Assembly (NCBI RefSeq): GCF_023516595.1
Contig: NZ_JAMGBG010000103.1
Coordinates: 1 to 64,000, forward strand
DNA length: 64,000 nt
Direction: 5' to 3'
DNA from: Streptomyces neyagawaensis
GTDB taxonomy: Bacteria > Actinomycetota > Actinomycetes > Streptomycetales > Streptomycetaceae
Shown here piece after piece: positions 17,157 to 25,560 of this stretch (within the stretch, counting starts at the first letter, position 1; each line of letters opens with the position of its first letter). Position numbers and translations under genes: made by a program. The notes beneath the pieces are model-generated. The model was not told the DNA's origin. It saw nothing but the letters and a program-made list of their open reading frames with translations, and searched no databases.

Positions 17157-18080
17157 CTAGGCCCCCGGTGGGTGGTGCAGGCCCAGGTTCTCGTAGATTT
17201 CCAGAGTCGCGGTGGAGTTGTTCAGGGTGATGAAGTGAAGTCCGGGGACTCCCTCGTCCAACAGCCTCGCGCAGAACTCCGTGGCGAACTCGATGCCAAT
17301 GGAGCGTACAGCGGCCGGATCGTCTTTGGCTGTGACGATCCGCTCTTTCAGGGCGTCCGGGATGGCCGCGTTGCTGAGTTGGGGCAGCCTTTCCAACATC
17401 TTCACGCTGGTGACGGGCATGACCTCCGGGATGACCGGGGTCTCGCAGCCGGCCTTCGCGACGGCGTCCCGCAGACGCAGGTACGAGTCCGGGTGGAAGA
17501 ACATCTGGGTGATCGCGTAGTCGGCGCCGGCCCGGCACTTGTCCACGAAGTGGGCCACGTCGGAGTCCCAGTCGGCGGACCGGGGGTGCATCTCCGGGAA
17601 GGCCGCGACACCCACGCAGAAGTCACCCGACTCCTTGATGAGATGGACGAGTTCGGCGGCGTACGTCAGGCCCTGCGGGTGCGGCACCCAGTCGGCCATG
17701 GGGTCGCCGGGCGGGTCGCCGCGGACCGCGAGCATGTTGCGGATACCGGCGTCCGCGTACTGGCCGATGATGTTGCGCAGTTCGGCGATGGAGTGGTTGA
17801 CGGCGGTCAGGTGGGCGACCGGGGTGAGGGTGGTGTCGGCGGCGATCTGCTCGGTCGCCCGGACGGTGCCGGCGCGCGTGGAACCACCCGCTCCGTAGGT
17901 CACGGAGACGAAGCTGGGGGCCACCGCCTCGACCCTGCGGAGGGCGTTCCACAGGTTCCGCTCGCCCTTCTCGGTCTTGGGGGCCCAGAACTCGAACGAG
18001 TACGTGGTCCTGCCCGTGGCGAGCATGTCCCGCACGGTCCGTGCGCGATCAGTCCTGGTGGAGGCGGTTCCTAGGGCCAT
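17157..18080 (-). CDS. metF: 5,10-methylenetetrahydrofolate reductase
   Basis: A 307-residue TIM-barrel flavoenzyme that reduces 5,10-methylene-THF to 5-methyl-THF for methionine synthesis. The catalytic Glu is E30 in SFEFWAPKT, followed by FVSVTYGAGGSTR, HLTAVNHS, NMLAVRGDPPGD and ITQMFFHPDSY, all hallmark motifs; PVIPEVMPVTS is also typical. Here the usual FEFFPP is FEFWAP. Upstream lies thiE on the same strand, separated by a stem-loop, so metF probably has its own promoter. No SAM or cobalamin riboswitch is apparent in the 107-nt gap. Confidence 0.96.
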   Translation of the reverse strand: MALGTASTRTDRARTVRDMLATGRTTYSFEFWAPKTEKGERNLWNALRRVEAVAPSFVSVTYGAGGSTRAGTVRATEQIAADTTLTPVAHLTAVNHSIAELRNIIGQYADAGIRNMLAVRGDPPGDPMADWVPHPQGLTYAAELVHLIKESGDFCVGVAAFPEMHPRSADWDSDVAHFVDKCRAGADYAITQMFFHPDSYLRLRDAVAKAGCETPVIPEVMPVTSVKMLERLPQLSNAAIPDALKERIVTAKDDPAAVRSIGIEFATEFCARLLDEGVPGLHFITLNNSTATLEIYENLGLHHPPGA

Positions 18081-18149
18081 AACCGCAGGTTAGTCAGGTC
18101 GGGGCCGTCCCCCAACCAGAGCACCCCCATTTGTCCGCTTTATCGGCTC

Positions 18150-18172
18150 GGATGTCCACGCCTTGGACATCC
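18150..18172 (-). terminator. Stem-loop between thiE and metF
   Basis: 9-bp perfect arms (18150-18158, 18164-18172) with a 5-nt loop, 16 nt past the thiE stop. It could be a terminator for thiE or a regulatory hairpin in the metF leader; no T-run follows on the minus strand. Confidence 0.5.
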
Positions 18173-18187
18173 GGGCTGCGGGCGGTC

Positions 18188-18850
18188 TCACAGGGCGCGC
18201 AGGCGCTTCGCGAACGCCGCCGCCGCGGCCGCGGGGTCGTCGGCCTCGGTGATCGCACGGACGACGACGACCCGTCGGGCGCCCGCGGCGACGACCTCGT
18301 CGAGGTTGCCGAGGTCGATGCCCCCGATGGCGAACCAGGGCCGGTCGGTGCCGAGCGCGGCGGTGTACCGCACGAGGTCGAGGCCGGGCGCGTGCCGGCC
18401 GGGCTTGGTGGGGGTGGGCCAGCAGGGGCCCGTGCAGAAGTAGTCCACGCCCTCCTGGACGGCGGCCGCCGCGGCCTCCTCCTCGGAGTGTGTGGAGCGG
18501 CCGATGAGGACGTCGTCACCGAGGATCGCGCGTGCGGCGGGCACCGGGAGGTCGCCCTGGCCGAGGTGCAGGACGTCGGCGCCGCCCGGGTGCGCGGACC
18601 GCGAGGCGTGCGCCACGTCGGCCCGGTCGTTCACGGCGAGCAGCTTGCCGTGAAGGCGGCACTTCTCGGCGAACAGCTCCAGGAGCTCCAGCTCCTGTGC
18701 CGCCTCCATGCCCTTGTCGCGCAGCTGGACGATGTCCACACCGGCGTCGAGGACCGCGTCCAGGAACTCCGGGAGGTCGCCCTGGCGCTCGCGGGCGTCC
18801 ATGCAGAGGTAGAGACGGGCGTCGTCGAGCCGGGCAGCGGCGTCGGTCAT
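18188..18850 (-). CDS. thiE: Thiamine-phosphate synthase
   Basis: A 220-residue TIM barrel that joins HMP-pyrophosphate and thiazole phosphate to thiamine phosphate. Diagnostic motifs are VDIVQLRDKGM, LLAVNDRADVA, DVLHLGQGDLP, IGRSTHSEEE, YFCTGPCWPTPTKPG and PWFAIGGI. The ATG at 18850 is preceded by GGGGGA and matches the usual N-terminus; upstream in-frame ATGs exist but their extension runs into a hairpin repeat. It is separated by about 2.4 kb from the thiOSG operon on the other strand, so the thiamine genes here form two transcription units. Confidence 0.95.
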   Translation of the reverse strand: MTDAAARLDDARLYLCMDARERQGDLPEFLDAVLDAGVDIVQLRDKGMEAAQELELLELFAEKCRLHGKLLAVNDRADVAHASRSAHPGGADVLHLGQGDLPVPAARAILGDDVLIGRSTHSEEEAAAAAVQEGVDYFCTGPCWPTPTKPGRHAPGLDLVRYTAALGTDRPWFAIGGIDLGNLDEVVAAGARRVVVVRAITEADDPAAAAAAFAKRLRAL

Positions 18851-18881
18851 GGATGAGTCCCCCGTGGGCGGTGCCATGTCG

Positions 18882-18934
18882 GTGCGGCGTACGGCGGCCG
18901 GGGCACAGGCGGCCCCGGCCGCCGTACGCCGCAC
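18882..18934 (-). terminator. Long perfect hairpin downstream of the Rv2175c-type gene
   Basis: 23-bp perfect arms (18882-18904, 18912-18934) with a 7-nt loop, between the Rv2175c-type gene and thiE. It is most simply the terminator of the former, but it is also only 32 nt upstream of the thiE start and could lie in its leader. Confidence 0.65.
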
Positions 18935-18960
18935 GGTGCTGTTCGGGTGGTGCGGTAGTA

Positions 18961-18996
18961 CGGATCCTGCCGGTGGTGCGGATCCTGCCGGTGGTG
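18961..18996. repeat. Two perfect tandem 18-bp units
   Basis: Two identical 18-nt copies back to back (18961-18978, 18979-18996), each beginning CGGATCC, in the gap upstream of thiE next to the long hairpin. Confidence 0.95.
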
Positions 18997-19017
18997 CGGC
19001 TTCTCAGCCTCCGGTGA

Positions 19018-19383
19018 TCACACGGCGAGCGCCTGGGCGCGGCGCTTCACCTCCGTGCCGCGATTCTCGCTCAGGGCCTGGGCCGGGGTGCCGGGCAGGC
19101 TGGGGTCCGGAGTGAAGAGCCACTCCAGCATCTCTTCGTCGGTGAAGCCGTCGTCCTTCAGCAGGGTCAGGGTGCCGGTGAGGCCCTTGACCACCTTGTC
19201 CCCGTCGATGAAGGCGGCGGGGACGTGCAGCGCGCGGTTCTCACCACGGCGTACGGCGATGAGCTGGCCCTCCTTGACCAGCTGCCGCACACGGGTCACC
19301 TCGACGCCGAGCATCTCGGCGATGTCGGGGAGGGTCAGCCACGCGGGGACGAGAGCATCGATCTTTGCGTCAATCTCGGTCAC
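19018..19383 (-). CDS. Rv2175c-family winged helix DNA-binding protein
   Basis: A 121-residue protein. Residues 15-60 form a winged helix-turn-helix (AWLTLPDIAEMLGVEVTRVR, LVKEGQLIAVRRGENRALHVP), and the C-terminal half (GLTGTLTLLKDDGFTDEEML, WLFTPDPSLPGTP) matches the Rv2175c family. In M. tuberculosis Rv2175c binds DNA and is a substrate of the adjacent kinase PknL. Here a PASTA kinase of the same group lies 4.2 kb away, so the kinase-substrate link may be conserved (inference). The ATG at 19383 has no upstream Shine-Dalgarno that I can see, so it may be leaderless. Confidence 0.85.
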   Translation of the reverse strand: MTEIDAKIDALVPAWLTLPDIAEMLGVEVTRVRQLVKEGQLIAVRRGENRALHVPAAFIDGDKVVKGLTGTLTLLKDDGFTDEEMLEWLFTPDPSLPGTPAQALSENRGTEVKRRAQALAV

Positions 19384-19477
19384 GTCACCAAGACTGCCAT
19401 CTGGGACTGACAGTGGGTAGCCGGGCGGGGCCCTCCGGGGGGCGGGACCCCCGGAAGGGGGCGGGAGCCGCGCTGTG

Positions 19478-20707
19478 CTAGGCCGTCGCCGCCTTCAGGG
19501 GCCTCGCCGGGTCCGCGAGCAGGGTGGGGTTCATCGGGGTGCCCGACTCGATGAGGCGGCGACCTTGGGCCAGGTCTCTCGGCCGGCCGACGGCGAGCAG
19601 GGCGACCAGGCGGTCCTCGCGCAGCCAGCACACCGTCCAGGCGGCGCCCGCGGGGTCCCCGCGCCGGACCATGGTGTCGGCGGCGGGGTGGTGCCCCGCG
19701 TACTGGACGAAGCGGCCGAACTGCTCCGACCAGAAGTACGGGACGGGGTCGTAGGGCTCGGGCGTCTCGCCGAGGATGTTCGCGGCGACCGTGCGGGGGC
19801 CCTGGAGGGCGTTGTCCCAGTGGTGGACCAGGAGGCGCTCGCCGTAGCGGCCCGAGGGGAAGGAGGCGCAGTCGCCGACCGCGTAGACGTCCGGCGCGGA
19901 GGAGCGCAGGTGGTCGTCGGCGACCACCTCGCCGCGCGGGCCCAGTTCGATGCCGGAGCCCCTCAGCCAGGCCGTCGCGGGGCGGGCCCCGATGCCGACG
20001 ACCACGGCACCGGCCGGGATCCGGGAGCCGTCGTCCAGGACGACCGTGCCCTGCTCGACGCGCTCCACGCGCGCGTGGGTGCGCAGCGTGGTGCCGCTGT
20101 CGGCGTACCAGGCGGCCATCGGCGCGGCCACCTCGGCGGGCAGCGCCCCGGCCAGCGGCCGGTCGGCAGCCTCCACGACGGTGACCGCGCAGCCCGCCTC
20201 CCGCGCGGCGGTGGCGAACTCGGCGCCGATCCAGCCCGCGCCCACGACGACGATGTCGTGCTGCTCGGCCAGGACGGGGCGCAGCCGCTCGGCGTCGTCC
20301 AGGGTGCGCAGCAGGTGCACGCCGGGCACGCCCTCCACGCCGGGCAGCCGGATCGGTTCGGCGCCGGTTGCGAGGACCAGGAGGTCGTACGGGACGGGCC
20401 CGGCGGCGGTGTCCAGTTCGTGCTCGTCGGGGCGGACGCCCAAGACCTCGCGGCCAAGGTGGAGTTCGATGCCGAGCGCCTCGAAGTCGACGTCGAAGGC
20501 GGAGTCCTCGGCCTTGCCGAGCAGGACGGCCTTGGACAGGGGCGGCCGGTCGTACGGCTGGTGGGGCTCGGCGCCGATCAGCGTCACCTCGCCGGAGAAG
20601 CCCTGTTCGCGCAGGGCGACCGCGGTCTGCACCCCGGCCATGCCCGCGCCCACGACGACGACCCGGCGCGCCGTCGTCCCTCCCGCTGCCCGCGTCTGCT
20701 CGTTCAC
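19478..20707 (-). CDS. NAD(P)/FAD-dependent oxidoreductase (ferredoxin reductase-like)
   Basis: A 409-residue flavoprotein of the rubredoxin/ferredoxin reductase type. FAD-binding VVVVGAGMAGVQTAVALREQ at the N-terminus, then PYDRPPLSKAVL, the second dinucleotide fold IVVVGAGWIGAEFATAAREA, and the FAD-contacting VYAVGDCASFPSG. No Rieske or ferredoxin domain is fused and no cognate ferredoxin gene is adjacent, so the electron acceptor is unknown. The GTG start at 20707 gives the normal family N-terminus. A palindrome of TetR-operator type lies 17 nt upstream (20724-20740). Confidence 0.87.
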   Translation of the reverse strand: MNEQTRAAGGTTARRVVVVGAGMAGVQTAVALREQGFSGEVTLIGAEPHQPYDRPPLSKAVLLGKAEDSAFDVDFEALGIELHLGREVLGVRPDEHELDTAAGPVPYDLLVLATGAEPIRLPGVEGVPGVHLLRTLDDAERLRPVLAEQHDIVVVGAGWIGAEFATAAREAGCAVTVVEAADRPLAGALPAEVAAPMAAWYADSGTTLRTHARVERVEQGTVVLDDGSRIPAGAVVVGIGARPATAWLRGSGIELGPRGEVVADDHLRSSAPDVYAVGDCASFPSGRYGERLLVHHWDNALQGPRTVAANILGETPEPYDPVPYFWSEQFGRFVQYAGHHPAADTMVRRGDPAGAAWTVCWLREDRLVALLAVGRPRDLAQGRRLIESGTPMNPTLLADPARPLKAATA

Positions 20708-20723
20708 CTGATCACCATAGACA

Positions 20724-20740
20724 ACTGACGATCCGTCAGT
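20724..20740 (-). promoter_or_regulatory. Palindromic operator candidate upstream of the flavin reductase
   Basis: ACTGACG-ATC-CGTCAGT, perfect 7-bp arms with a 3-nt spacer, immediately before the reductase start and touching the stop codon of the preceding gene. Its ACTGAC/GTCAGT half-sites equal those of the palindrome at 10397-10410, but with a wider centre. Confidence 0.45.
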
Positions 20741-21120
20741 CAGCGGTCGTGTGCCGTGACCTGCTCCACAGCGCCGTCCGCCGTCTCGATCTGCTCCACC
20801 GTGCTCGTCCCGCTGCCCGGCCTCGACTCCCACTCCCAGGTCTCCTCCAGCCGCACCCGCCCGTCCGGCAGCTCGACCACCAGGGACACGCAGTGCCCCG
20901 ACGCGGTCGTCCCGTCGGTCCGCAGCTGGACGTAGCGGAAGTCCAGCCGGTCACCCTCACGGGTACCCAGGAGGTGGCCTCGTACGACGTCGCCGCCCGC
21001 GTAGTCGGCCCAGATCTCGCCGTCCTTCTCGTGGTACGCGAACCGTGTGAGGGTGCCGACCTGACCTGGGGCCTGGTCGGCCACGGGGGCGAGGACGAGT
21101 CCGTCGAGCGAGCGGGGCAT
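20740..21120 (-). CDS. Hypothetical beta-rich protein, lipocalin-like pattern
   Basis: A 126-residue protein I cannot name. It has alternating strands (TRFAYHEKDGEIWADYAGGD, VVRGHLLGTREGDRLDFRYV, then HCVSLVVELPDGRVRLEETW) that suggest a small beta barrel, with no signal peptide or membrane segment. The ATG at 21120 follows GGGAG; an upstream ATG at 21153 is less likely. It precedes the flavin reductase on the same strand by 32 nt, so the two may be cotranscribed, and it is divergent from the TPP riboswitch of thiO. Confidence 0.7.
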   Translation of the reverse strand: MPRSLDGLVLAPVADQAPGQVGTLTRFAYHEKDGEIWADYAGGDVVRGHLLGTREGDRLDFRYVQLRTDGTTASGHCVSLVVELPDGRVRLEETWEWESRPGSGTSTVEQIETADGAVEQVTAHDR

Positions 21121-21177
21121 GGCGGGAGGCTCCCTTACTGAGCGATACGGCACGGGCTAGGGTGGGCCACCGTAGAG

Positions 21178-21270
21178 CACTCGCGGGAGCCCGGACGCAC
21201 CGGGCTGAGAGGGAGGCTGGCGGCCTCCGACCGTACGAACCTGATCCGGGTCATGCCGGCGAAGGGAGGG
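21178..21270 (+). promoter_or_regulatory. TPP riboswitch (THI element) controlling thiO-thiS-thiG
   Basis: The conserved core is clear: ACTCGCGGGAGCCCGG at the 5' side, CTGAGAGG at about 21205-21212, and ACCTGATCCGGGTCATGCCG from 21239, followed by GCGAAGGGA. TPP riboswitches bind thiamine pyrophosphate. The 3' strand runs straight into AAGGGAGG (21262-21269), the ribosome binding site of thiO, so control is probably by sequestering translation initiation, as is usual in GC-rich bacteria. Confidence 0.95.
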
Positions 21271-21281
21271 GCTGGACGCCC

Positions 21282-22457
21282 ATGTCGCGTACGCACACCT
21301 CAGACGTCCTCGTCGTGGGGGGCGGGATCATCGGGCTGGTCACGGCCTGGCGGGCCGCCCAGCGCGGGTTCACCACCACCGTCGTGGATCCCGGGCCCGG
21401 CGGCGGGGCGGCCCAGGTGGCGGCCGGGATGCTCGCCGCGGTCACGGAACTGCACTACGGCGAGCAGACGCTGCTGGGGCTCAACCTGGAGTCCGCGCGC
21501 CGCTACCCCGACTTCGCCGCCGAGCTGACCGAGGCGACCGGCCTCGACCTCGGCTACCGCCGCTCCGGGACGCTCGCCGTCGCCCTCGACGCCGACGACC
21601 GGGCCCATCTGCGGGAACTGCACGCCCTGCAAAGCCGTTCGGGCCTGGAGTCGGAGTGGCTGAACGGCCGCGAGTGCCGCCGTCTGGAGCCGATGCTGGC
21701 GCCGGGCGTGCGTGGCGGGCTGCGGGTCGACGGGGACCACCAGATCGACCCGAGGCGGCTCTCCAGGGCCCTCGTCACGGCCTGTGAGCGGGCCGGGGTC
21801 GTGTTCCACCGGGCGTGGGCCGAGGAGCTGTCCGTGGTGCGGGGACGGGCCGCCGGGGTCAGGGCCGACGACGGCACCGAGCTGACCGCGGGGCACGTGG
21901 TCCTGGCCGGGGGCAGCCACAGCGGGCGGCTCGCCGGTGTCCCCGACGACGTGCTGCCGCCCGTGCGGCCCGTGAAGGGGCAGGTGCTGCGGCTGACCGT
22001 GCCGAAGCGGTACGCGCCCTTCCTGACCCGGACCGTGCGGGCCGTGGTCCGCGGCAGCCACGTCTATCTGGTGCCGCGCGAGAACGGCGAACTCGTCGTC
22101 GGCGCGACCAGCGAGGAACTCGGCTGGGACACCACGGTCACCGCGGGCGGGGTGTACGAACTGCTGCGGGACGCCCATGAACTCGTCCCCGGCATCACCG
22201 AACTCCCGCTCACCGAGACCCGCGCGGGACTGCGCCCCGGCTCCCCCGACAACGCCCCGCTCCTCGGCCCCACCGAACTCGACGGCCTGCTCCTCGCGAC
22301 GGGCCACTACCGCAACGGGGTCCTCCTCACCCCGATCACCGGCGACGTCCTGGCCCATGTCCTGATCAGCGGGGAACTACCGGAGGTGGCGCGGGACTTC
22401 ACACCGCTGCGCTTCCGGGCGGGTCAGCCCAGGGAACTCTCGGAGCAGCCCGTATGA
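21282..22457 (+). CDS. thiO: Glycine oxidase ThiO
   Basis: A 391-residue FAD enzyme that oxidises glycine to the imine used to build the thiazole of thiamine. Features: FAD fold VLVVGGGIIGLVTAWRAAQRG, LRVDGDHQIDPRRLSRAL in the middle, and the C-terminal TRAGLRPGSPDNAPLLGP and GLLLATGHYRNGVLLTP, typical of ThiO/DadA-type oxidases. The ATG at 21282 lies 12 nt after the riboswitch-embedded GGGAGG. First gene of thiO-thiS-thiG; its stop overlaps the thiS start by ATGA. Confidence 0.95.
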   Translation: MSRTHTSDVLVVGGGIIGLVTAWRAAQRGFTTTVVDPGPGGGAAQVAAGMLAAVTELHYGEQTLLGLNLESARRYPDFAAELTEATGLDLGYRRSGTLAVALDADDRAHLRELHALQSRSGLESEWLNGRECRRLEPMLAPGVRGGLRVDGDHQIDPRRLSRALVTACERAGVVFHRAWAEELSVVRGRAAGVRADDGTELTAGHVVLAGGSHSGRLAGVPDDVLPPVRPVKGQVLRLTVPKRYAPFLTRTVRAVVRGSHVYLVPRENGELVVGATSEELGWDTTVTAGGVYELLRDAHELVPGITELPLTETRAGLRPGSPDNAPLLGPTELDGLLLATGHYRNGVLLTPITGDVLAHVLISGELPEVARDFTPLRFRAGQPRELSEQPV

Positions 22458-22681
22458 GCACCGTGGACCGTACCGACGCCCTGACCGTCCTCGTCAACGG
22501 GGAGCACCGGCGTGTCGCCCCCGGCACCGCCCTCGACACGCTCGTGCGGACGCTCGCCGCGTCCCCGTCCGGGGTGGCCGCCGCACTCAACGAAACCGTC
22601 GTCCCGCGCGCGCAGTGGCCGTCGACGCTCCTGTCCGACGGGGACCGCGTCGAGGTCCTGACCGCCGTCCAAGGAGGCTGA
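22454..22681 (+). CDS. thiS: Sulfur carrier protein ThiS
   Basis: A 75-residue ubiquitin-like protein ending in the obligatory Gly-Gly (TAVQGG), whose C-terminus is thiocarboxylated and donates sulfur to ThiG. The start is the ATG overlapping the thiO stop. Residues 10-75 hold the beta-grasp (TVLVNGEHRRVAPGTALDTL, ALNETVVPRAQWPSTLLSDG). The gene is followed four nt later by thiG. Confidence 0.95.
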   Translation: MSTVDRTDALTVLVNGEHRRVAPGTALDTLVRTLAASPSGVAAALNETVVPRAQWPSTLLSDGDRVEVLTAVQGG

Positions 22682-22684
22682 CCC

Positions 22685-23479
22685 ATGGCAGACGACCCGT
22701 TCGTCCTCGGCGGTACGACCTACTCGTCCCGGCTGATCATGGGTACCGGCGGCGCCCCCAGCCTGGACGTGCTGGAGCGGGCGCTGGTGGCCTCCGGCAC
22801 GGAGCTGACGACGGTCGCGATGCGCCGGGTGAACGCGGCCGTGCACGGCTCGGTGCTCTCGGTGCTCGACCGGCTGGGCATCCGGGTGCTGCCCAACACC
22901 GCCGGCTGCTTCACGGCGGGCGAGGCCGTGCTCACCGCGCGGCTCGCGCGGGAGGCCCTCGGCACGGACCTGGTGAAGCTGGAGGTCATCGCCGACGAGC
23001 GGACCCTGCTGCCGGACCCGATCGAGCTGCTGGACGCCGCGGAGACGCTGGTCGACGACGGTTTCACCGTCCTGCCGTACACCAACGACGACCCGGTGCT
23101 GGCCCGGAAGCTGGAGGACGTCGGCTGTGCCGCGATCATGCCGCTGGGGTCGCCGATCGGGTCGGGGCTCGGCATCCGCAACCCGCACAACTTCCAGCTG
23201 ATCGTGGAGCACGCGCGCGTGCCGGTGATCCTGGACGCGGGGGCCGGTACGGCGTCGGACGCGGCGCTCGCGATGGAGCTGGGGTGCGCGGGCGTCATGC
23301 TCGCCTCCGCGGTGACCCGGGCGCAGGAGCCGGTGCTGATGGCGACCGCCATGCGCAGCGCGGTGGAGGCGGGCCGCCTCGCGTACCGGGCGGGCCGCAT
23401 CCCCCGGCGCCACTTCGCGGAGGCGTCGTCCCCGAGCGAGGGGCTGGCGCGACTGGACCCGGAGCGGCCGGCGTTCTGA
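22685..23479 (+). CDS. thiG: Thiazole synthase ThiG
   Basis: A 264-residue TIM barrel forming the thiamine thiazole from DXP, ThiS thiocarboxylate and dehydroglycine. The Schiff-base lysine is K98 in TDLVKLEVIAD. Other motifs are SSRLIMGTGGAPS, TTVAMRRVN, LPNTAGCFTA, IMPLGSPIGSG, and VILDAGAGTASDAA. AAGGAGG precedes the ATG. End of the riboswitch-controlled operon. Confidence 0.97.
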   Translation: MADDPFVLGGTTYSSRLIMGTGGAPSLDVLERALVASGTELTTVAMRRVNAAVHGSVLSVLDRLGIRVLPNTAGCFTAGEAVLTARLAREALGTDLVKLEVIADERTLLPDPIELLDAAETLVDDGFTVLPYTNDDPVLARKLEDVGCAAIMPLGSPIGSGLGIRNPHNFQLIVEHARVPVILDAGAGTASDAALAMELGCAGVMLASAVTRAQEPVLMATAMRSAVEAGRLAYRAGRIPRRHFAEASSPSEGLARLDPERPAF

Positions 23480-23588
23480 GCGGGCGGGTCCCTCGTCCGG
23501 GTGCGGGACGGTCACAGGTCTGCTGCAGTACGCCACCGCCGCCACGGAAGGGGTGGGGGTGTCCGTGGCGGCTCGTAGACTCACCTGC

Positions 23589-25496
23589 GTGGACACGACC
23601 CTTCAGGACCCGCTTGTCGGCCAGGTGCTCGACGGCCGGTATCGAGTCGAGGCGCGGATCGCGGTCGGCGGGATGGCCACGGTCTACCGGGCCGTGGACA
23701 CCCGCCTGGACCGGGTGCTCGCGCTCAAGGTGATGCATCCGACGCTGGCCGCGGACGGTTCGTTCGTGGAGCGGTTCATCCGCGAGGCCAAATCGGTGGC
23801 ACGGCTCTCCCACCCGAACGTGGTGGGGGTCTACGACCAGGGCACCGACGGGTCGTACGTCTATCTGGCCATGGAGTACGTCGCCGGGTGCACCCTGCGT
23901 GACGTGCTGCGCGAGCGCGGCGCCCTGCAGCCGCGGGCCGCGCTGGACATCCTGGAGCCGATCCTCGCCGCCCTGGGCGCCGCCCACCGCGCCGGTTTCG
24001 TGCACCGCGACATGAAGCCGGAGAACGTGCTGATCGGGGACGACGGCCGGGTCAAGGTCGCCGACTTCGGGCTGGTCCGCTCCGTGGACACCGTCACCAG
24101 CACCACGGGCACCGTGCTCGGCACCGTGGCCTATCTGGCCCCGGAGCAGCTGGAGCACGGCACGACCGACACCCGCGTCGACGTGTACGCGTGCGGGGTG
24201 ATGCTCTACGAGATGCTCACCGGCGGCAAACCCCACGGCGGGGACACCCCCGCGCAGGTGCTCTACCACGCGCTGAACGACGACGTGCCGCCGCCGTCGG
24301 CCGCCGTGCCCGGTCTGCCGTACGAGCTGGACGAGCTGGTGGCCTCGGCGACCGCCCGCCCTCCGGAGCTGCGGCCGTACGACGCGGTCGCACTGCTCGC
24401 GCAGACGCTGGAGGCGCGGTCCGCGCTGAGCGTCGAGCAGCTGGACGCGGTGCCGCCGCAGGCGAGAACCGCCGGGCACGACAACGCGGAGGACCGCACG
24501 AGCGTCATCCCGCGGTCGCTGACCGTGTCCCGGTCGGCCGGGCTCGACGGGATGAACCGCACGAGCCGGTTCGAGACGTCCCCGCCGCCGCCCCGGCGCA
24601 CCGGCGGCACCCCGCCCCGGCGGGGCCTGCTCGCGATCGTGGCCGCCGTGCTGCTCGTCCTCGGTGTGGGCGGGGGCATCTGGTACATCAACTCGGGCCA
24701 GTTCACGAAGGTCCCGGCGGTGCTGGCCCAGTCGGAGGCCGTCGCGAAGCAGCGGATCCAGGGTGCCGGGCTCGGCGTCAAGGTCGAGCGCGCGTTCAGC
24801 GACACCGTCAAGCGCGGCAAGGTGATCCGCACCGACCCGGAGCCGGGCGACCGCATCCGGGACAACGACACGGTCACGCTGACGATCTCCAAGGGCCCCG
24901 AGACCGTGGCGCTGCCCGACCTGAAGGGCTACCGCCTGGACAAGGCGAAGGACCGGCTCAAGAGCGCCGGGCTGGAACCGGGTCTGGTGACGCGGGAGTT
25001 CAGCGACGAGGTCATCAGGGGTCAGGTGATCCGCACCGAGCCGGGCGCCGGGACCAAGGCGTCCTCGGGCTCGGCGGTCGCGCTCGTGGTCAGCCGGGGT
25101 GCTCCGGTGGAGATCCCGGACGTGGCCGGCGACTCGGTCGAGGACGCCACCGCCGCGCTGGAGGACGAGGGCCTGAAGGTGGAGATCGCCTCGGAGCAGG
25201 TCAACTCCGAGTACGACAAGGGTCTGGTCGCCGAGATGTCCCCGGGCGCGGGCAAGCAGGTCGGGGCGGGCGACACGGTCACGCTGACGCTGTCCAAGGG
25301 CCCCGAGATGATCGAGGTCCCGGACGTCGTGGGCGACAGCGTCGACGACGCCACGCGGAAGCTGGAGGACGCGGGCTTCGAGGTCGACGAGGACCGGGGT
25401 CTCCTCGGCCTCTTCGGCGACGAGGTCAAGGGACAGTCGGTGGACGGCGGCGAGACGGCACCCAAGGGCTCGACGATCACCATCGAGATCGGCTGA
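23589..25496 (+). CDS. Ser/Thr protein kinase with four PASTA domains (PknL-like)
   Basis: A 635-residue receptor kinase. Kinase domain 17-280: VGGMATVYRA, invariant K47, HRDMKPEN with catalytic D141, DFG at 159-161, YLAPEQLE. A disordered juxtamembrane stretch leads to one helix (LLAIVAAVLLVLGVGGGIWY, about residues 350-370), then four PASTA repeats, which bind peptidoglycan fragments or lipid II. The GTG at 23589 is seven nt after a TAGACT -10 box (23576-23581), so the transcript is probably leaderless. Position next to metF, an Rv2175c gene and DAHP synthase matches the pknL locus of mycobacteria and corynebacteria; as I recall, mycobacterial PknL lacks PASTA domains while the corynebacterial one has them. 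Confidence 0.93.
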   Translation: MDTTLQDPLVGQVLDGRYRVEARIAVGGMATVYRAVDTRLDRVLALKVMHPTLAADGSFVERFIREAKSVARLSHPNVVGVYDQGTDGSYVYLAMEYVAGCTLRDVLRERGALQPRAALDILEPILAALGAAHRAGFVHRDMKPENVLIGDDGRVKVADFGLVRSVDTVTSTTGTVLGTVAYLAPEQLEHGTTDTRVDVYACGVMLYEMLTGGKPHGGDTPAQVLYHALNDDVPPPSAAVPGLPYELDELVASATARPPELRPYDAVALLAQTLEARSALSVEQLDAVPPQARTAGHDNAEDRTSVIPRSLTVSRSAGLDGMNRTSRFETSPPPPRRTGGTPPRRGLLAIVAAVLLVLGVGGGIWYINSGQFTKVPAVLAQSEAVAKQRIQGAGLGVKVERAFSDTVKRGKVIRTDPEPGDRIRDNDTVTLTISKGPETVALPDLKGYRLDKAKDRLKSAGLEPGLVTREFSDEVIRGQVIRTEPGAGTKASSGSAVALVVSRGAPVEIPDVAGDSVEDATAALEDEGLKVEIASEQVNSEYDKGLVAEMSPGAGKQVGAGDTVTLTLSKGPEMIEVPDVVGDSVDDATRKLEDAGFEVDEDRGLLGLFGDEVKGQSVDGGETAPKGSTITIEIG

Positions 25497-25560
25497 CCCC
25501 GGTTCACCACGGTCGGGGCGCCGGGGCATTGGGGCCGACCGGCGGCCGGGGGCACCCGCG

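Noticed and set aside
18081..18187. Possible SAM or cobalamin riboswitch before metF
   Set aside because: The gap is too short and lacks the conserved box sequences of either class; only a 9-bp hairpin is present.
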